A DNA stretch of 64,000 nucleotides from Suttonella sp. R2A3 (GTDB taxonomy: Bacteria; Pseudomonadota; Gammaproteobacteria; Cardiobacteriales; Cardiobacteriaceae). Under the pieces are notes generated by a model, which had not been told where the DNA came from, searched no databases, and worked only from the letters and a program-made list of their open reading frames with translations. The stretch spans positions 179,501 to 243,500 of the forward strand of contig NZ_CP090975.1 of assembly GCF_021513215.1 (NCBI RefSeq). The letters are read 5' to 3'. Below are positions 37,701 to 45,185 of this stretch, piece after piece (the stretch's first letter is position 1; the number at the start of each line of letters is the position of its first letter). Position numbers and translations under genes: made by a program.

Positions 37701-37810
37701 CCATGCTCAGTTTGATCGTTATCCCGACGTTTTATACTTTTATGGATGATTTGGCACAGTTTGTTAAGCGTCTATGGGGCAAAGGTTCACACAAAGAGGT
37801 GTCTCAATGA
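34730..37810 (+). CDS. RND family efflux transporter (HAE1-like)
   Basis: An inner membrane proton-driven exporter of 1026 residues with the AcrB plan: 12 helices and two large periplasmic loops. The N-terminus FSAYSIRNPLVAIVLFVLL and the TM4 motif VVGILVDDAIVEIENIMRHL with Asp399-Asp400 (proton relay) are clear; GIATKNSILLVDYAIIAEQ is the matching TM10 motif. The adaptor-pump pair resembles MexF/VexF-type HAE1 systems more than metal (CzcA) pumps. The substrate is unknown. It overlaps the next gene by 4 nt. Confidence 0.95.
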   Translation: MNFSAYSIRNPLVAIVLFVLLTVGGWLGFERMKVQQFPDMDFPVVVVTVIMPGTSPEQLETDVAKVIEDQVSGIEGIKRIYTTVQNGAVTLVIEFRLGYDIQTVLDEVRSSVNEIRGDLPADAEEPIISKVGTSGFPIVTYTIASDSLSIGELSWYVDDEISKLLSGINGVGSIVRVGGLEREIHVDVDPLALSAAGASINDVSNQLNYVQQDAPGGEASIGENKQPIRALGGVTNVDDLANLYLPIGQGANVRLSSIAEVSDAYAEQSSIAMLDGEPVVAFEITRSRGSSEVEVAKRVDEALADLMQMQLHLSFERVYDLATPVEQDYQASLKMLIEGGLLAVVVVFLFLRNIRATLIAAVALPLSIIPTFIGMYLLGFSLNLISLLALSLVVGILVDDAIVEIENIMRHLRMGKTPYDAAMQAADEIGLAVIATTFTLIAVFLPTAFMSGVVGQFFKQFGWTASIAIFASLLVARLLTPMMAAYLIKPEKPREYKESALMGAYLRLADWAIRWRWLTLALTIVLFVGSLALARLLPSDFLPADDLSQSRVEIELAPGATIEETLEVSEWTRRAVMDIDGIESVYSSVGHMQAGMDGPSNAGAHGSTRKAALNLVLSPRSERINKTAIEAKIRERLQSIPGARFKVGLNNGGESGYKVSLTGEDWPLLRRTARQLMNEIRDIPGVSNVRSNEGIAREELQIIPDTTAMAAHGVSTAALAQTIRVATMGDYAQLLSKLNVDKRRIPILLRLAPEYRGDIATLENLLVRTNQGPVRLGDVARLHFGSSPSAINRFERSREISIQVENNEGELGALVKAVKNTPTMQQLPAGVKTTDLGQAGDMAELFNGFKIAMMVGVLCIFGVLVLLFHRILHPFTILMALPLSVGGAFVGLLLSGAGLSMPSLIGLVMLMGIATKNSILLVDYAIIAEQKGKVRREALLDACRKRARPIIMTTIAMGAGMLPLIFGWGEVDSSFRRPMAIAVFGGLITSTMLSLIVIPTFYTFMDDLAQFVKRLWGKGSHKEVSQ

Positions 37811-38154
37811 CGCGACAACAATGGGGATACTGGCTTACTGTCATTTCGGCGGTAGCGTTATTATTAAGTTATGCAACCGCCGTATGGTTTTTCCGTAGCG
37901 AAAGCCCGATGCAGATGATTCTTGGTGCGTCAATGACGCTCCTGCCATTGCTGCTCTATACTCCTCGAGCAATCATCAAACAACCCAGAGCCTTTGCCGC
38001 GCTTGCGCTGTTGGCACCCATCTATCTATTTTTTGGTGGCGTGGTGTGGATCTGGGGGCGAGCACTGTTTGGTGCGTGGTTATGTTTGTGGGCGCTCATA
38101 CTGGAAATCGGTGCGATTTTGCATAATTTCCAAAAAAGGCGCCATAAAAAGTAA
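37807..38154 (+). CDS. Small membrane protein, DUF2069-like
   Basis: A 115-residue protein with about four hydrophobic helices (12-32, 40-58, 66-88 and 90-105). The pattern of small loops (YTPRAIIK, GGVVWIWG) fits DUF2069, although my match is by eye. The ATG overlaps the RND stop (ATGA), giving a start at 37807 rather than 37774. DUF2069 genes often sit beside wrbA; here the RND pair lies between them. Confidence 0.7.
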   Translation: MTRQQWGYWLTVISAVALLLSYATAVWFFRSESPMQMILGASMTLLPLLLYTPRAIIKQPRAFAALALLAPIYLFFGGVVWIWGRALFGAWLCLWALILEIGAILHNFQKRRHKK

Positions 38155-38184
38155 TATTTACTGCGTTTCGGTGTTTCTGACAAT

Positions 38185-38219
38185 AAATGCTGTATACATG
38201 CAGCATTTTGTTTTATTTT
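38185..38219 (+). terminator. Rho-independent terminator of the wrbA-RND unit
   Basis: An 8-bp perfect stem (AAATGCTG 38185-38192, 8-nt loop, CAGCATTT 38201-38208) followed by TGTTTTATTTT, just after the DUF2069-like gene. Confidence 0.75.
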
Positions 38220-38287
38220 CGCGCATATAGGTGCGTATAAACGGCCCATTCACTTTATGAGGCTTTATCACTTTGACGAAGTTGGCC

Positions 38288-40132
38288 TTACTGTAAGCAT
38301 TGATTGAGTGTGTAACGCAAATAAAGTGCTGGTAGCGTAAGACGTTCTTGATTTTCCCAAAATGTGTTGAGAGAGTAGCGTAGTTGCTGGCGGTAAATTG
38401 GTTTAAGTTGGCGCAGCATCAATACAGCCTTGCTACTATTGATACGACTTTGAGGCGTTGTGAGTGGTGCGGTATAAGGCTGTGGGGATAGCGGCAGGCA
38501 CTGTGTGCAGAGTTCGAGATAATACGCATTTTGTTTGGCTTCGTTTTCGCTGCTGAGGCTGGCACACAGCGCAAGTACTTGCTCAATATGTACTTGCACG
38601 GCGCGATAATCTAACGTTTGTTCGCTTGAGGAAGATAAAAAATTACGTAATATAAGGTAGTAACACCATTCAAAAAAACTAAATTCATGATCTAGTTGAA
38701 TGAGTAATTTGATTTGTTGGCGTAAGGCATGAATTGCTCTATGTTCTTCGGGGCTACTATCGTGTAGGTAATGGGTGAATAATGGTAATTGCGCTAATGG
38801 ATGAACCTCACTTAGGTGCTTAAGGTAGCGTGCGCAATGAGCTTCACGGTGCTGATCAATGATGTTATTAAAACGCAGTTCAAACAGAGTTTGTGTGCTG
38901 TGGTAGATAAAAAATGACAGAATTGCCGCCTCACGGTGTTCCGTGGTGGGTGTATCCAAGGGCGTGAGCGGTTGAGATTCTTGTTCTTGCGCGATTAACA
39001 ACGGATAGATAATACTTGCGGTAAATAATGCTTTATGTTGTATTTGTGGTTTATCCGTATCACTTTTACTCATTTGCTGGCGCATTTTAAAAACGATGGC
39101 CTCAAGCTCCTCTTTTTTGGCAACAGTACCATAGCGGCTGATGCGTTCTTCCAGTGGTGGGTGTGTAGCAAATAGTGATGGGGCTTCGTGATAAAGCAAA
39201 AAAAGAAAATGCTGTTGTGCGCGTGCTGGGTGAATGAGCTGACCATTGTGTATTTTAAGTGCCAGCGCTTTTTTTAAGGTCATGACTAATGCTTCGCTAT
39301 GGCGGGTGAATTGAACTGATCGAGCATCGGCCATCCATTCGCGCTCGCGCGCGAATTTTGCTTGCATAAATCGTCCGTATAGCATCATGATGATTCCGCT
39401 AAAGCCAATGAGTTCACTAATCACGATGCTAACATTTGATACCCCGCGTATATCGCCTAAATGCCAAAATTTCTCCGGCGCGGTGTGGACGTGTTCATCT
39501 TTGCGGTGGCGGAATTCACTGAGTAAATAATAGCCGTATAGCATGGCAGATAGCTTGCTATAAATGGCAATATCTTCGTTGACGATGTGCCCAATTTCAT
39601 GTGCTACTAGGGCTTGTAATTCATCGCGGGTGAGATAATTTAACGCGCCTTGTGAGACAGCTAGAGCAATGCTGTTATTTGCGCCGCCCATGACCAGCGC
39701 ATTGATGCTTAAATCACGACGCAATACCATGGTGGTTGGTGGTAAAACACCGGCAGCAATCGCCATTTCTTCAACAACATTAATTAACTGCCGATCACGG
39801 GGGTTGATGACAGCACGTACCAATTCACCACCTAGAGCCGCAAGATGTTCAATCGCGGATCGTTCGCTGTAACGGCGACGTGCTTCGTAATAGCCATAGA
39901 GTAATGTTATCAGAACGGTGGTGGTAAACGCGGCACTGGGTAGCCATATTTTGGGGTTAGTTAAATCCACCAGCCAATGGTTACTGCCAAAGATAGTTTG
40001 TATCAACCAAAAGCTGATCACGGCGTAGAATAGGCCGCTTATCATGGCACCAAACCAGAAATAGCGGTTAAGTCGTTTACTGGTACGCAGTGCTTCCTGG
40101 TGATGAAGCTGAAATAGTGTGGAAGATGGCAT
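38288..40132 (-). CDS. M48 family membrane metallopeptidase with long C-terminal extension
   Basis: A zinc peptidase of the HtpX/Ste24 group. Two N-terminal membrane helices (about 25-50 and 65-85) precede the active site HEIGH (178-182); the third ligand is probably in AREREWMADARSVQ. LSINALVMGG is typical of the family, and THPPLEERI marks the end of the peptidase part at about residue 335. About 280 more residues follow, Leu/Glu/His-rich and mostly helical, which I cannot assign. LemA lies 12 nt upstream, a common pairing. Confidence 0.87.
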   Translation of the reverse strand: MPSSTLFQLHHQEALRTSKRLNRYFWFGAMISGLFYAVISFWLIQTIFGSNHWLVDLTNPKIWLPSAAFTTTVLITLLYGYYEARRRYSERSAIEHLAALGGELVRAVINPRDRQLINVVEEMAIAAGVLPPTTMVLRRDLSINALVMGGANNSIALAVSQGALNYLTRDELQALVAHEIGHIVNEDIAIYSKLSAMLYGYYLLSEFRHRKDEHVHTAPEKFWHLGDIRGVSNVSIVISELIGFSGIIMMLYGRFMQAKFAREREWMADARSVQFTRHSEALVMTLKKALALKIHNGQLIHPARAQQHFLFLLYHEAPSLFATHPPLEERISRYGTVAKKEELEAIVFKMRQQMSKSDTDKPQIQHKALFTASIIYPLLIAQEQESQPLTPLDTPTTEHREAAILSFFIYHSTQTLFELRFNNIIDQHREAHCARYLKHLSEVHPLAQLPLFTHYLHDSSPEEHRAIHALRQQIKLLIQLDHEFSFFEWCYYLILRNFLSSSSEQTLDYRAVQVHIEQVLALCASLSSENEAKQNAYYLELCTQCLPLSPQPYTAPLTTPQSRINSSKAVLMLRQLKPIYRQQLRYSLNTFWENQERLTLPALYLRYTLNQCLQ

Positions 40133-40144
40133 TGCGCTTAAACA

Positions 40145-40741
40145 TTATCCAAAATCAACCTTAATGGGCTGGTGTTTATATTCAATATCGTCAAATTCGA
40201 GCCATTGGTGCGCTTTGAAACCAAATAGTTTAGCGGCAATATTGTTGGGGAAGGTTTGTGAATACGTGTTGTATTGGGTGACATTGTCGTTGAAATGCTG
40301 GCGAGCAAAAGCAATACGGTTTTCAGTGGAGTTTAGCTCTTCATGTAACTCGGCAACGCGTTCATCGGCTTTCAAATCAGGGTAATTTTCAAAAGTGGCG
40401 TAAAACGCGCCCATGTTTTTCCCAAGCAGTTGTTCCGCACCAGCAAGCTTGGCTATATCCGGTAGACCACCTGTTTCACCTGGATTTTTTAATACGTCTG
40501 AGGCGTGGTTACGTGCAGCAATGACACTGGTTAATGTTTCCTGTTCGTGTTGCATGTACTTTTTGGCTACTTCTACCAAATTAGGGATCAGGTCGTGACG
40601 ACGCGTCAATTGCACATCGATTTGCGAAAAAGCATTATTGACATCATTACGTTGACGAATGAGGCTGTTATAAATGGCGATAAACACCAATATAATCAAT
40701 ACTATAATACCAAAACTTACTTTGACCCACAAAGCGTCCAT
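40145..40741 (-). CDS. lemA: LemA family protein
   Basis: A 198-residue membrane-anchored helical protein: one N-terminal helix (about 6-26), then LIRQRNDVNNAFSQIDVQLTRRHDLIPNLVEVAKKYM, the LemA signature, and the C-terminal RQHFNDNVTQYNTYSQTFPNNIAAKLFGF. The start is the ATG 40741 with AGGAGA 4-5 nt upstream, not the 40780 extension. LemA proteins often accompany M48 peptidases; the biochemical role is unsettled. Confidence 0.94.
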   Translation of the reverse strand: MDALWVKVSFGIIVLIILVFIAIYNSLIRQRNDVNNAFSQIDVQLTRRHDLIPNLVEVAKKYMQHEQETLTSVIAARNHASDVLKNPGETGGLPDIAKLAGAEQLLGKNMGAFYATFENYPDLKADERVAELHEELNSTENRIAFARQHFNDNVTQYNTYSQTFPNNIAAKLFGFKAHQWLEFDDIEYKHQPIKVDFG

Positions 40742-40799
40742 AACTTCTCCTGTTAATGGTATTGAATGCAGCAAGCGCATTTTATCACGCTATTAACGC

Positions 40800-40828
40800 T
40801 TGGGTTTTGTTGATTTTTCGCATACAAT
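40800..40828 (+). promoter_or_regulatory. Promoter of rnpB
   Basis: TTGGGT (40800-40805), a 17-bp spacer and TACAAT (40823-40828) place the start of transcription at about 40836, exactly where the RNase P RNA 5' end is expected. Confidence 0.6.
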
Positions 40829-40835
40829 CGCCGCC

Positions 40836-41170
40836 GAGTTCGCCAGGCAATCGCTGATGCGTTAAGCATTGGAGGAAAGTCCGGGCTCTATAGGGCGAAG
40901 TGCCGGGTAACACCCGGGCAGCGAGAGCTGATGGAAAGTGCCACAGAAAATATACCGCCTGCAAGGGTAAGGGTGAAATGGTGCGGTAAGAGCGCACCGC
41001 GCTTGTGGTAACACAAGTGGCAGGGTAAACCCCACTTAGAGCAAGACCAAATAGGGAATCGATGCGGCGGCCCGTCGTGATTCCGGGTAGGTTGCTAGAG
41101 GTAGCAGGTAACTGCTATCGCAGATGAATGATTGTCCACGACAGAACCCGGCTTATCGGCGAACTCAACT
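40836..41170 (+). ncRNA. rnpB: RNase P RNA (bacterial class A)
   Basis: The catalytic RNA that removes 5' leaders from tRNA precursors. The conserved core GGAGGAAAGTCCGGGCTC lies at about 40871-40890, then GTAAGGGTGAAA, GGTAAGAGCGCACCGCG, CAAATAGGG and ATGAATGATTGTCCACGACA near 41124-41143. Helix P1 closes with GAGTTCGCC (40836-40844) and GGCGAACTC (41158-41166). The 3' end is set at or a few bases after 41166; tRNA-Arg begins at 41171 with no terminator between. Confidence 0.96.
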
Positions 41171-41247
<77 letters not shown>

Positions 41248-41360
41248 TATATTATTTTCTTTATCTTTCAGAACCCCTTTATTATTTATTAAAATCAGCT
41301 TATTAGTAAGCTTCTAGCCTTCTTGTCCCTTCTTGGGGTATGATGCAATTACATTAAATG

Positions 41361-41382
41361 TGTGGGTAAAAATGTGGGTAAA
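41361..41382 (+). promoter_or_regulatory. Integrase arm-type sites, left arm
   Basis: Two direct copies of TGTGGGTAAA (41361-41370 and 41373-41382), 12 bp apart, lie between attL and int. The same decamer recurs only near attR, which is the pattern expected of integrase arm sites. Confidence 0.6.
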
Positions 41383-41449
41383 TTTAAATAACCCCTTTTT
41401 TATAGAGTACAAAAACTCACCACAAGAATTGTTTGCATGAGGCGTTAAT

Positions 41450-42652
41450 ATGGCAGGTAAGCTTTCAGATAGATTTTGCAAAACCGTTGCTGAGCTTGGC
41501 AAGTATGCCGATGGTGGGGGTTTGTCTTTTCGTGTGACAAAATCGGGCAAGTATTGGCAGGGGCGGTATCGCTTTGATGGAAAGGCTAAAACTGCATCAT
41601 ATGGCGTTTACCCACAAGTTAGCTTAGTAGAAGCTAGGGCAGCGCATGCAGCACTTAAACTTAAGCTGGCCGATGGTATTGACCCGATGGCCGAGAAGAA
41701 GCAGGCGAAGAAAGAAAAAGAGATTGAAGAAAAAGCCGCTTTTGATAAATTCGCGCTTGATTGGGTGGCTGTCACCAGTGAAACAAAGGGGTGGAGTAAG
41801 AAACATATCAAAATAATAAATGGATTTTTAAATCTCTATATCTTGCCTGCCTTTGGTGCTTCAGATATTCGGGAAATTTATGCGCCTGAGATTGTGAGAT
41901 TCGCACAAGGACTTGAGAAGCAAGGCAAGCATGAAACAGCGCGTAAATGCCTTAGAACCGTTACTCGCATCTTAACTTATGCGGTAGTGCTTGGCATCAG
42001 AGAAAGCAATCCAGCAGTAGGCTTGCATGGTGTGCTATCTAAGCATGATGCTGAAAATATGCGGCATGAGATAACCCCTGATGGAATAGGTCGAGTGTTG
42101 CTTGCGCTTGAGCGTGCAGAAACCACACTACCAGCGGTAAGAGCGTTTATTAAGTTGCAGCCTATGTTATTCACTAGGCCATCAGAGCTTCGCACGATGC
42201 GCTGGGATGAATTGAACTTAGAAGAAGCGCTGCTGCAGAAATCCGCTGATGCTATGAAAACAAGGCGTGAACATCTTGTGCCATTACCCAAGCAAGCATT
42301 AGCGATTATTGAAGAGATGAAGCAGCACACTGGGCATTGTGAATATGTATTAGCTAACACAAGGACTGGGAAGCCCATCAGTGAAGGCGCTGCGCACCGC
42401 TTGAAAATCAGGAATGGATTGCACGATGTAATCACGTGGCATGGATGGCGACACACAGCAAGTACTTTGCTTAATGAGCAAGGCTACAATGCTGACCATA
42501 TCGAGATGCAGTTGGCGCATGTGAGCGGAGGCACACGTGCTGTTTACAATAAAGCACGATACCTTGAGCCAAGGCGCGAGATGATGCAGGAATGGGCTGA
42601 TTACCTTGATGGATTGTTAGCGCAAGCGAAAGAAGCAGAAAAGCACAGTTAA
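41450..42652 (+). CDS. int: P4-type tyrosine integrase
   Basis: A 400-residue tyrosine recombinase with an N-terminal DUF4102-like arm domain (LSDRFCKTVAELGKYADGGGLSFRVTKSGKYWQGRYR), a SAM-like core-binding domain (about 100-200) and a catalytic domain with Arg243 (TRPSELRTM), His331-Arg334 (HGWRHTAS), His357 and the nucleophile Tyr366 (AVYNKARY). All five are present, so it should be active. GAGG precedes the ATG. It would catalyse integration and excision between the tRNA-Arg att sites. Confidence 0.95.
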   Translation: MAGKLSDRFCKTVAELGKYADGGGLSFRVTKSGKYWQGRYRFDGKAKTASYGVYPQVSLVEARAAHAALKLKLADGIDPMAEKKQAKKEKEIEEKAAFDKFALDWVAVTSETKGWSKKHIKIINGFLNLYILPAFGASDIREIYAPEIVRFAQGLEKQGKHETARKCLRTVTRILTYAVVLGIRESNPAVGLHGVLSKHDAENMRHEITPDGIGRVLLALERAETTLPAVRAFIKLQPMLFTRPSELRTMRWDELNLEEALLQKSADAMKTRREHLVPLPKQALAIIEEMKQHTGHCEYVLANTRTGKPISEGAAHRLKIRNGLHDVITWHGWRHTASTLLNEQGYNADHIEMQLAHVSGGTRAVYNKARYLEPRREMMQEWADYLDGLLAQAKEAEKHS

Positions 42653-42753
42653 GTTGATTAATGATTTTGGTTATGCCTAGCCTGACGGGGCGAAAGTGGA
42701 CACCCTATCCATTGGCATAATCATCTTTTTAGGGTTTCGCTGTGGGGGCGATT

Positions 42754-43572
42754 ATGGATATTATTTCAAAAGCTAAAGAATGGGTAACTCTAAATGAAGC
42801 GGCATCTATATTGTCGCGAGAGCTTAAGCAAGATATAAGTATCGGGGATATATATCACTTGGCCTTTAATAAAAGGTTAAATTTATCTTTCATTACTACA
42901 TCAACAACAGTGGGTTGTATAGTTTATGAAAAACAAGCAGATGAGATTTTTCAGGTGTATAAGGAGATTGTTAATAAACACACGCCTAAAGACGATAAGT
43001 CTCTATTTGAAAAATTAATAGAATCTGATTTGGCTTTTACAATTTTACCGACAGAAGATGCTTTGTATAAACCAGTGGGTCGCTCATTATTGGAAGCTGG
43101 CCGACCGTATTATTTAGCAATGATTGGTAATGAGAGATTGGATATAGAAAACTCTTTTTATCAGGAAGTAAAAATCCAGTCCCCTGAGTATATAAATATT
43201 GATGGTTTTTTTATAAAAGATGGACAAAAGATATTGTCTGTTAAAGAGAAACTTAATGGAGAAGATATACCAGCTTCTGGAATTGATAGTATGGAGTATG
43301 CAAGCTATGTATGTACGATTGAATCAATCGAAAGTTTTTTAGCATCGTATTCAACAAAGAAAGAAAATACAGATATACACCCTCGCGAAGAAGCGTCCTT
43401 ATTACTAATCCTTGCGGCAGTTTGTAAGATGAATCCTTTTAACCCATCAGAGCGAGGCAGGGCAAAAGGTGTCAGAATTGAGCTACAACAACTGGGCATA
43501 GATATGAGCGAAGATACAATCAGGAAATACTTAAAACAAATTGGTGATGTGTTGGACAGAAGAAAAACCTAA
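42754..43572 (+). CDS. Unknown AT-rich accessory gene of the element
   Basis: A 272-residue protein I cannot assign. The N-terminal part (WVTLNEAASILSRELKQD, then ISIGDIYHLAFNKRLNL) looks like a helix-turn-helix or MerR-type DNA-binding motif. The C-terminal 60 residues (EEASLLLILAAVCKMNPFNPSER, then GIDMSEDTIRKYLKQI) look like a second helical DNA-binding or oligomerisation domain. It has no signal peptide or membrane span. Codon use is visibly more A/T-rich than the rest of the element. I prefer the ATG at 42754, with GGGGG upstream, over the GTG at 42742. It may be cargo or a regulator. Confidence 0.72.
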   Translation: MDIISKAKEWVTLNEAASILSRELKQDISIGDIYHLAFNKRLNLSFITTSTTVGCIVYEKQADEIFQVYKEIVNKHTPKDDKSLFEKLIESDLAFTILPTEDALYKPVGRSLLEAGRPYYLAMIGNERLDIENSFYQEVKIQSPEYINIDGFFIKDGQKILSVKEKLNGEDIPASGIDSMEYASYVCTIESIESFLASYSTKKENTDIHPREEASLLLILAAVCKMNPFNPSERGRAKGVRIELQQLGIDMSEDTIRKYLKQIGDVLDRRKT

Positions 43573-43597
43573 TTAGGAAACCCAAAACCTAATTAGG
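43564..43597 (+). promoter_or_regulatory. Paired palindromic operators upstream of the alpA-like gene
   Basis: Two direct copies of AAAACCTAATTAGG (43564-43577, 43584-43597), each containing the perfect palindrome CCTAATTAGG, are 20 bp apart, two helical turns. The first overlaps the stop codon of the unknown gene. They probably bind a dimeric regulator controlling the alpA-primase-helicase transcript. Confidence 0.6.
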
Positions 43598-43672
43598 CTT
43601 TACTTAATCTATTAACCCTACGATACCCCTTAGCACATAGTGGCTGCTTCGTTAGTTAATAGAGGACTTAAT

Positions 43673-43903
43673 ATGTCTACACCGAAAAAACCGCAAGATA
43701 TTAATTATCGCGGATTACCTGATAACGCCAATTTGCGCATGCGTGATGTGGTGATTTTAACCAGCCTTTCAGAGGCGACCATTCGCAGGCTGATGAAAGC
43801 GGATAAATTCCCAAAACCGAGAAGCTACCCACATACACGTGGGATGTTTTGGACTGCAGGTGAATTGTTTGCTTGGCTTGATGAAAGCATGGGGGTTGCG
43901 TAA
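43673..43903 (+). CDS. AlpA-like excisionase / transcriptional regulator
   Basis: A 76-residue winged helix-turn-helix protein: LRMRDVVILTSLSEATIRRLMKADKFPKPRSY is the AlpA/MerR-like DNA-binding motif, and FWTAGELFAWLDE is the typical C-terminus. AlpA proteins activate int or act as excisionase in P4-like elements. The start is the ATG 43673, with AGAGGA upstream, rather than 43640. The stop overlaps the next ATG by 1 nt (TAATG). Confidence 0.88.
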   Translation: MSTPKKPQDINYRGLPDNANLRMRDVVILTSLSEATIRRLMKADKFPKPRSYPHTRGMFWTAGELFAWLDESMGVA

Positions 43904-44280
43904 TGAAAAAGGCAGCTACCCCAATACAAGATAGCCGCCCAACTGCTTCAGGGTATATCTTACCAAAAAAACTTCAGTCAGTTATAGCTGAATTGTTGGC
44001 GCGATTGCTAGAAGGTCAAACATTAAGCCAGCATGATGCTACTAAGATTCTGAGTACTACACGCTTAAGTGCTTATATCTATGAGTTACGGCATACCTAT
44101 GGCTGGGATATTGAAACATTGGATGAAACAGCGCCATGTGCTGATGGGCGCACTGCAAGCTATGGCCGTTATCGGTTGATACCTAGTGAGCTTTACAAGC
44201 TTTCTACTGAAGAGCGTGAAAAATGGATTGAAGCAGTTTATCAAGCGCGCTTAATATTGCGTGAAGGCGGTGCAGCATGA
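43903..44280 (+). CDS. Small winged-helix-like protein of the replication module
   Basis: A 125-residue protein with a winged-helix pattern: LLEGQTLSQHDATKILSTTRLSAYIYELRHTYGWDIET (about 36-75), then a beta hairpin with YGRYRL. Helix-turn-helix proteins of this size are usual next to phage or satellite primases. It is coupled to AlpA (TAATG) and to the primase gene (ATGA). Confidence 0.72.
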   Translation: MKKAATPIQDSRPTASGYILPKKLQSVIAELLARLLEGQTLSQHDATKILSTTRLSAYIYELRHTYGWDIETLDETAPCADGRTASYGRYRLIPSELYKLSTEEREKWIEAVYQARLILREGGAA

Positions 44281-45185
44281 GTATCTATTCTGATGCGCTA
44301 AGCTTTATTGATCCGAACATGCCGAGGAATGATTGGGTTGGCGTTTTGGCAGCATGTAAAACTGCTGGGATTGCGTTTGATGATGTGGTGGCTTGGTGTG
44401 AACCAGCCGCCAATTTTGAGAGCGTGAAGGATGTGCGCAGCGCTTGGAATAGCATTACTGATGGTATCGTCCCTGATGGGTATCTAATCAAGTTAGCGCG
44501 TGAAAATGGTTACTCATCGGCCAGCGCACCAATAGCAAAACAGCGTAGAAAGCCACCAGAGCTGATTAAAGACGATATAGCTACCATTCAGCGCATACTT
44601 GGTAAAACCGCTTCATTTGGCGATACAGTGCGTTTTATAGCAAGCTATCTGTATAACAGGGGCTTGGATTTGTCACCGCCTGCGATTTTGCGAGCTGCTG
44701 AGCTTGATTATTGGCATGATGGGCGGATGGTCGGGCGATTTGATTGTATGGTCGCACCGATAACTATGGGCGCTGAATTGCGTGGGTTGCACTTAACTTA
44801 TCTTAGTGGAGGCCGCAAGCTGCAAGGCTACCCTGCAAAGAAAATGCGTACTCGCTATTCAGGCGCGATTAGTGGTGCAGCAGTACAGCTATATAAACCA
44901 AGCGAATATCTAGCAATTGCTGAAGGCATAGAAACAGCATTAGCAGTGCGACAGATAACAGGCTTGCCAGTGTGGGCTTGCTTGAGCGCAGGCGGCATGG
45001 AAAAAATCATACTGCCACCAATTAAGAAGCTATGTATCTTTGCTGATAATGATGATGCAGGCATACAAGCCAGTGAGCGATTAAAAGCGCGTGCTATCAA
45101 GCAGGGCATGAGCTGCGAAATAGCTATACCTGAGCAATCAGGCGCTGATTGGCTTGATGTATTGCGAGGTGGTGACAATGAGTGA
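44277..45185 (+). CDS. Toprim-domain primase of the element
   Basis: A 302-residue protein. The N-terminal part (NDWVGVLAACKTAG, DVRSAWNSI) looks like a PriCT-type domain, the middle is DUF7146-like (RFIASYLYNRGLDLS), and the C-terminus is a Toprim domain with AIAEGIETALAV (Glu216, Glu219) and IFADNDDAG (Asp257, Asp259). It lacks a separate zinc finger. Together with the DUF927 helicase it would form a split primase-helicase, replacing the single alpha protein of phage P4. It overlaps both neighbours. Confidence 0.88.
   Translation: MSIYSDALSFIDPNMPRNDWVGVLAACKTAGIAFDDVVAWCEPAANFESVKDVRSAWNSITDGIVPDGYLIKLARENGYSSASAPIAKQRRKPPELIKDDIATIQRILGKTASFGDTVRFIASYLYNRGLDLSPPAILRAAELDYWHDGRMVGRFDCMVAPITMGAELRGLHLTYLSGGRKLQGYPAKKMRTRYSGAISGAAVQLYKPSEYLAIAEGIETALAVRQITGLPVWACLSAGGMEKIILPPIKKLCIFADNDDAGIQASERLKARAIKQGMSCEIAIPEQSGADWLDVLRGGDNE

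Noticed and set aside
41977-42456. Antisense open frame of 159 codons in the integrase gene
   Set aside because: Covers the catalytic core of the integrase; no start signals and shadow-like composition.
42694-42709. Short GAAAGTGGACACCC stretch after int, reminiscent of an IS terminal repeat
   Set aside because: No second copy, target duplication or transposase is present.
42671-42725. Terminator for the integrase gene (TTATGCC / GGCATAA stem followed by T5)
   Set aside because: The loop is 36 nt and the stem only 7 bp, with four bases between stem and T-run; not convincing.
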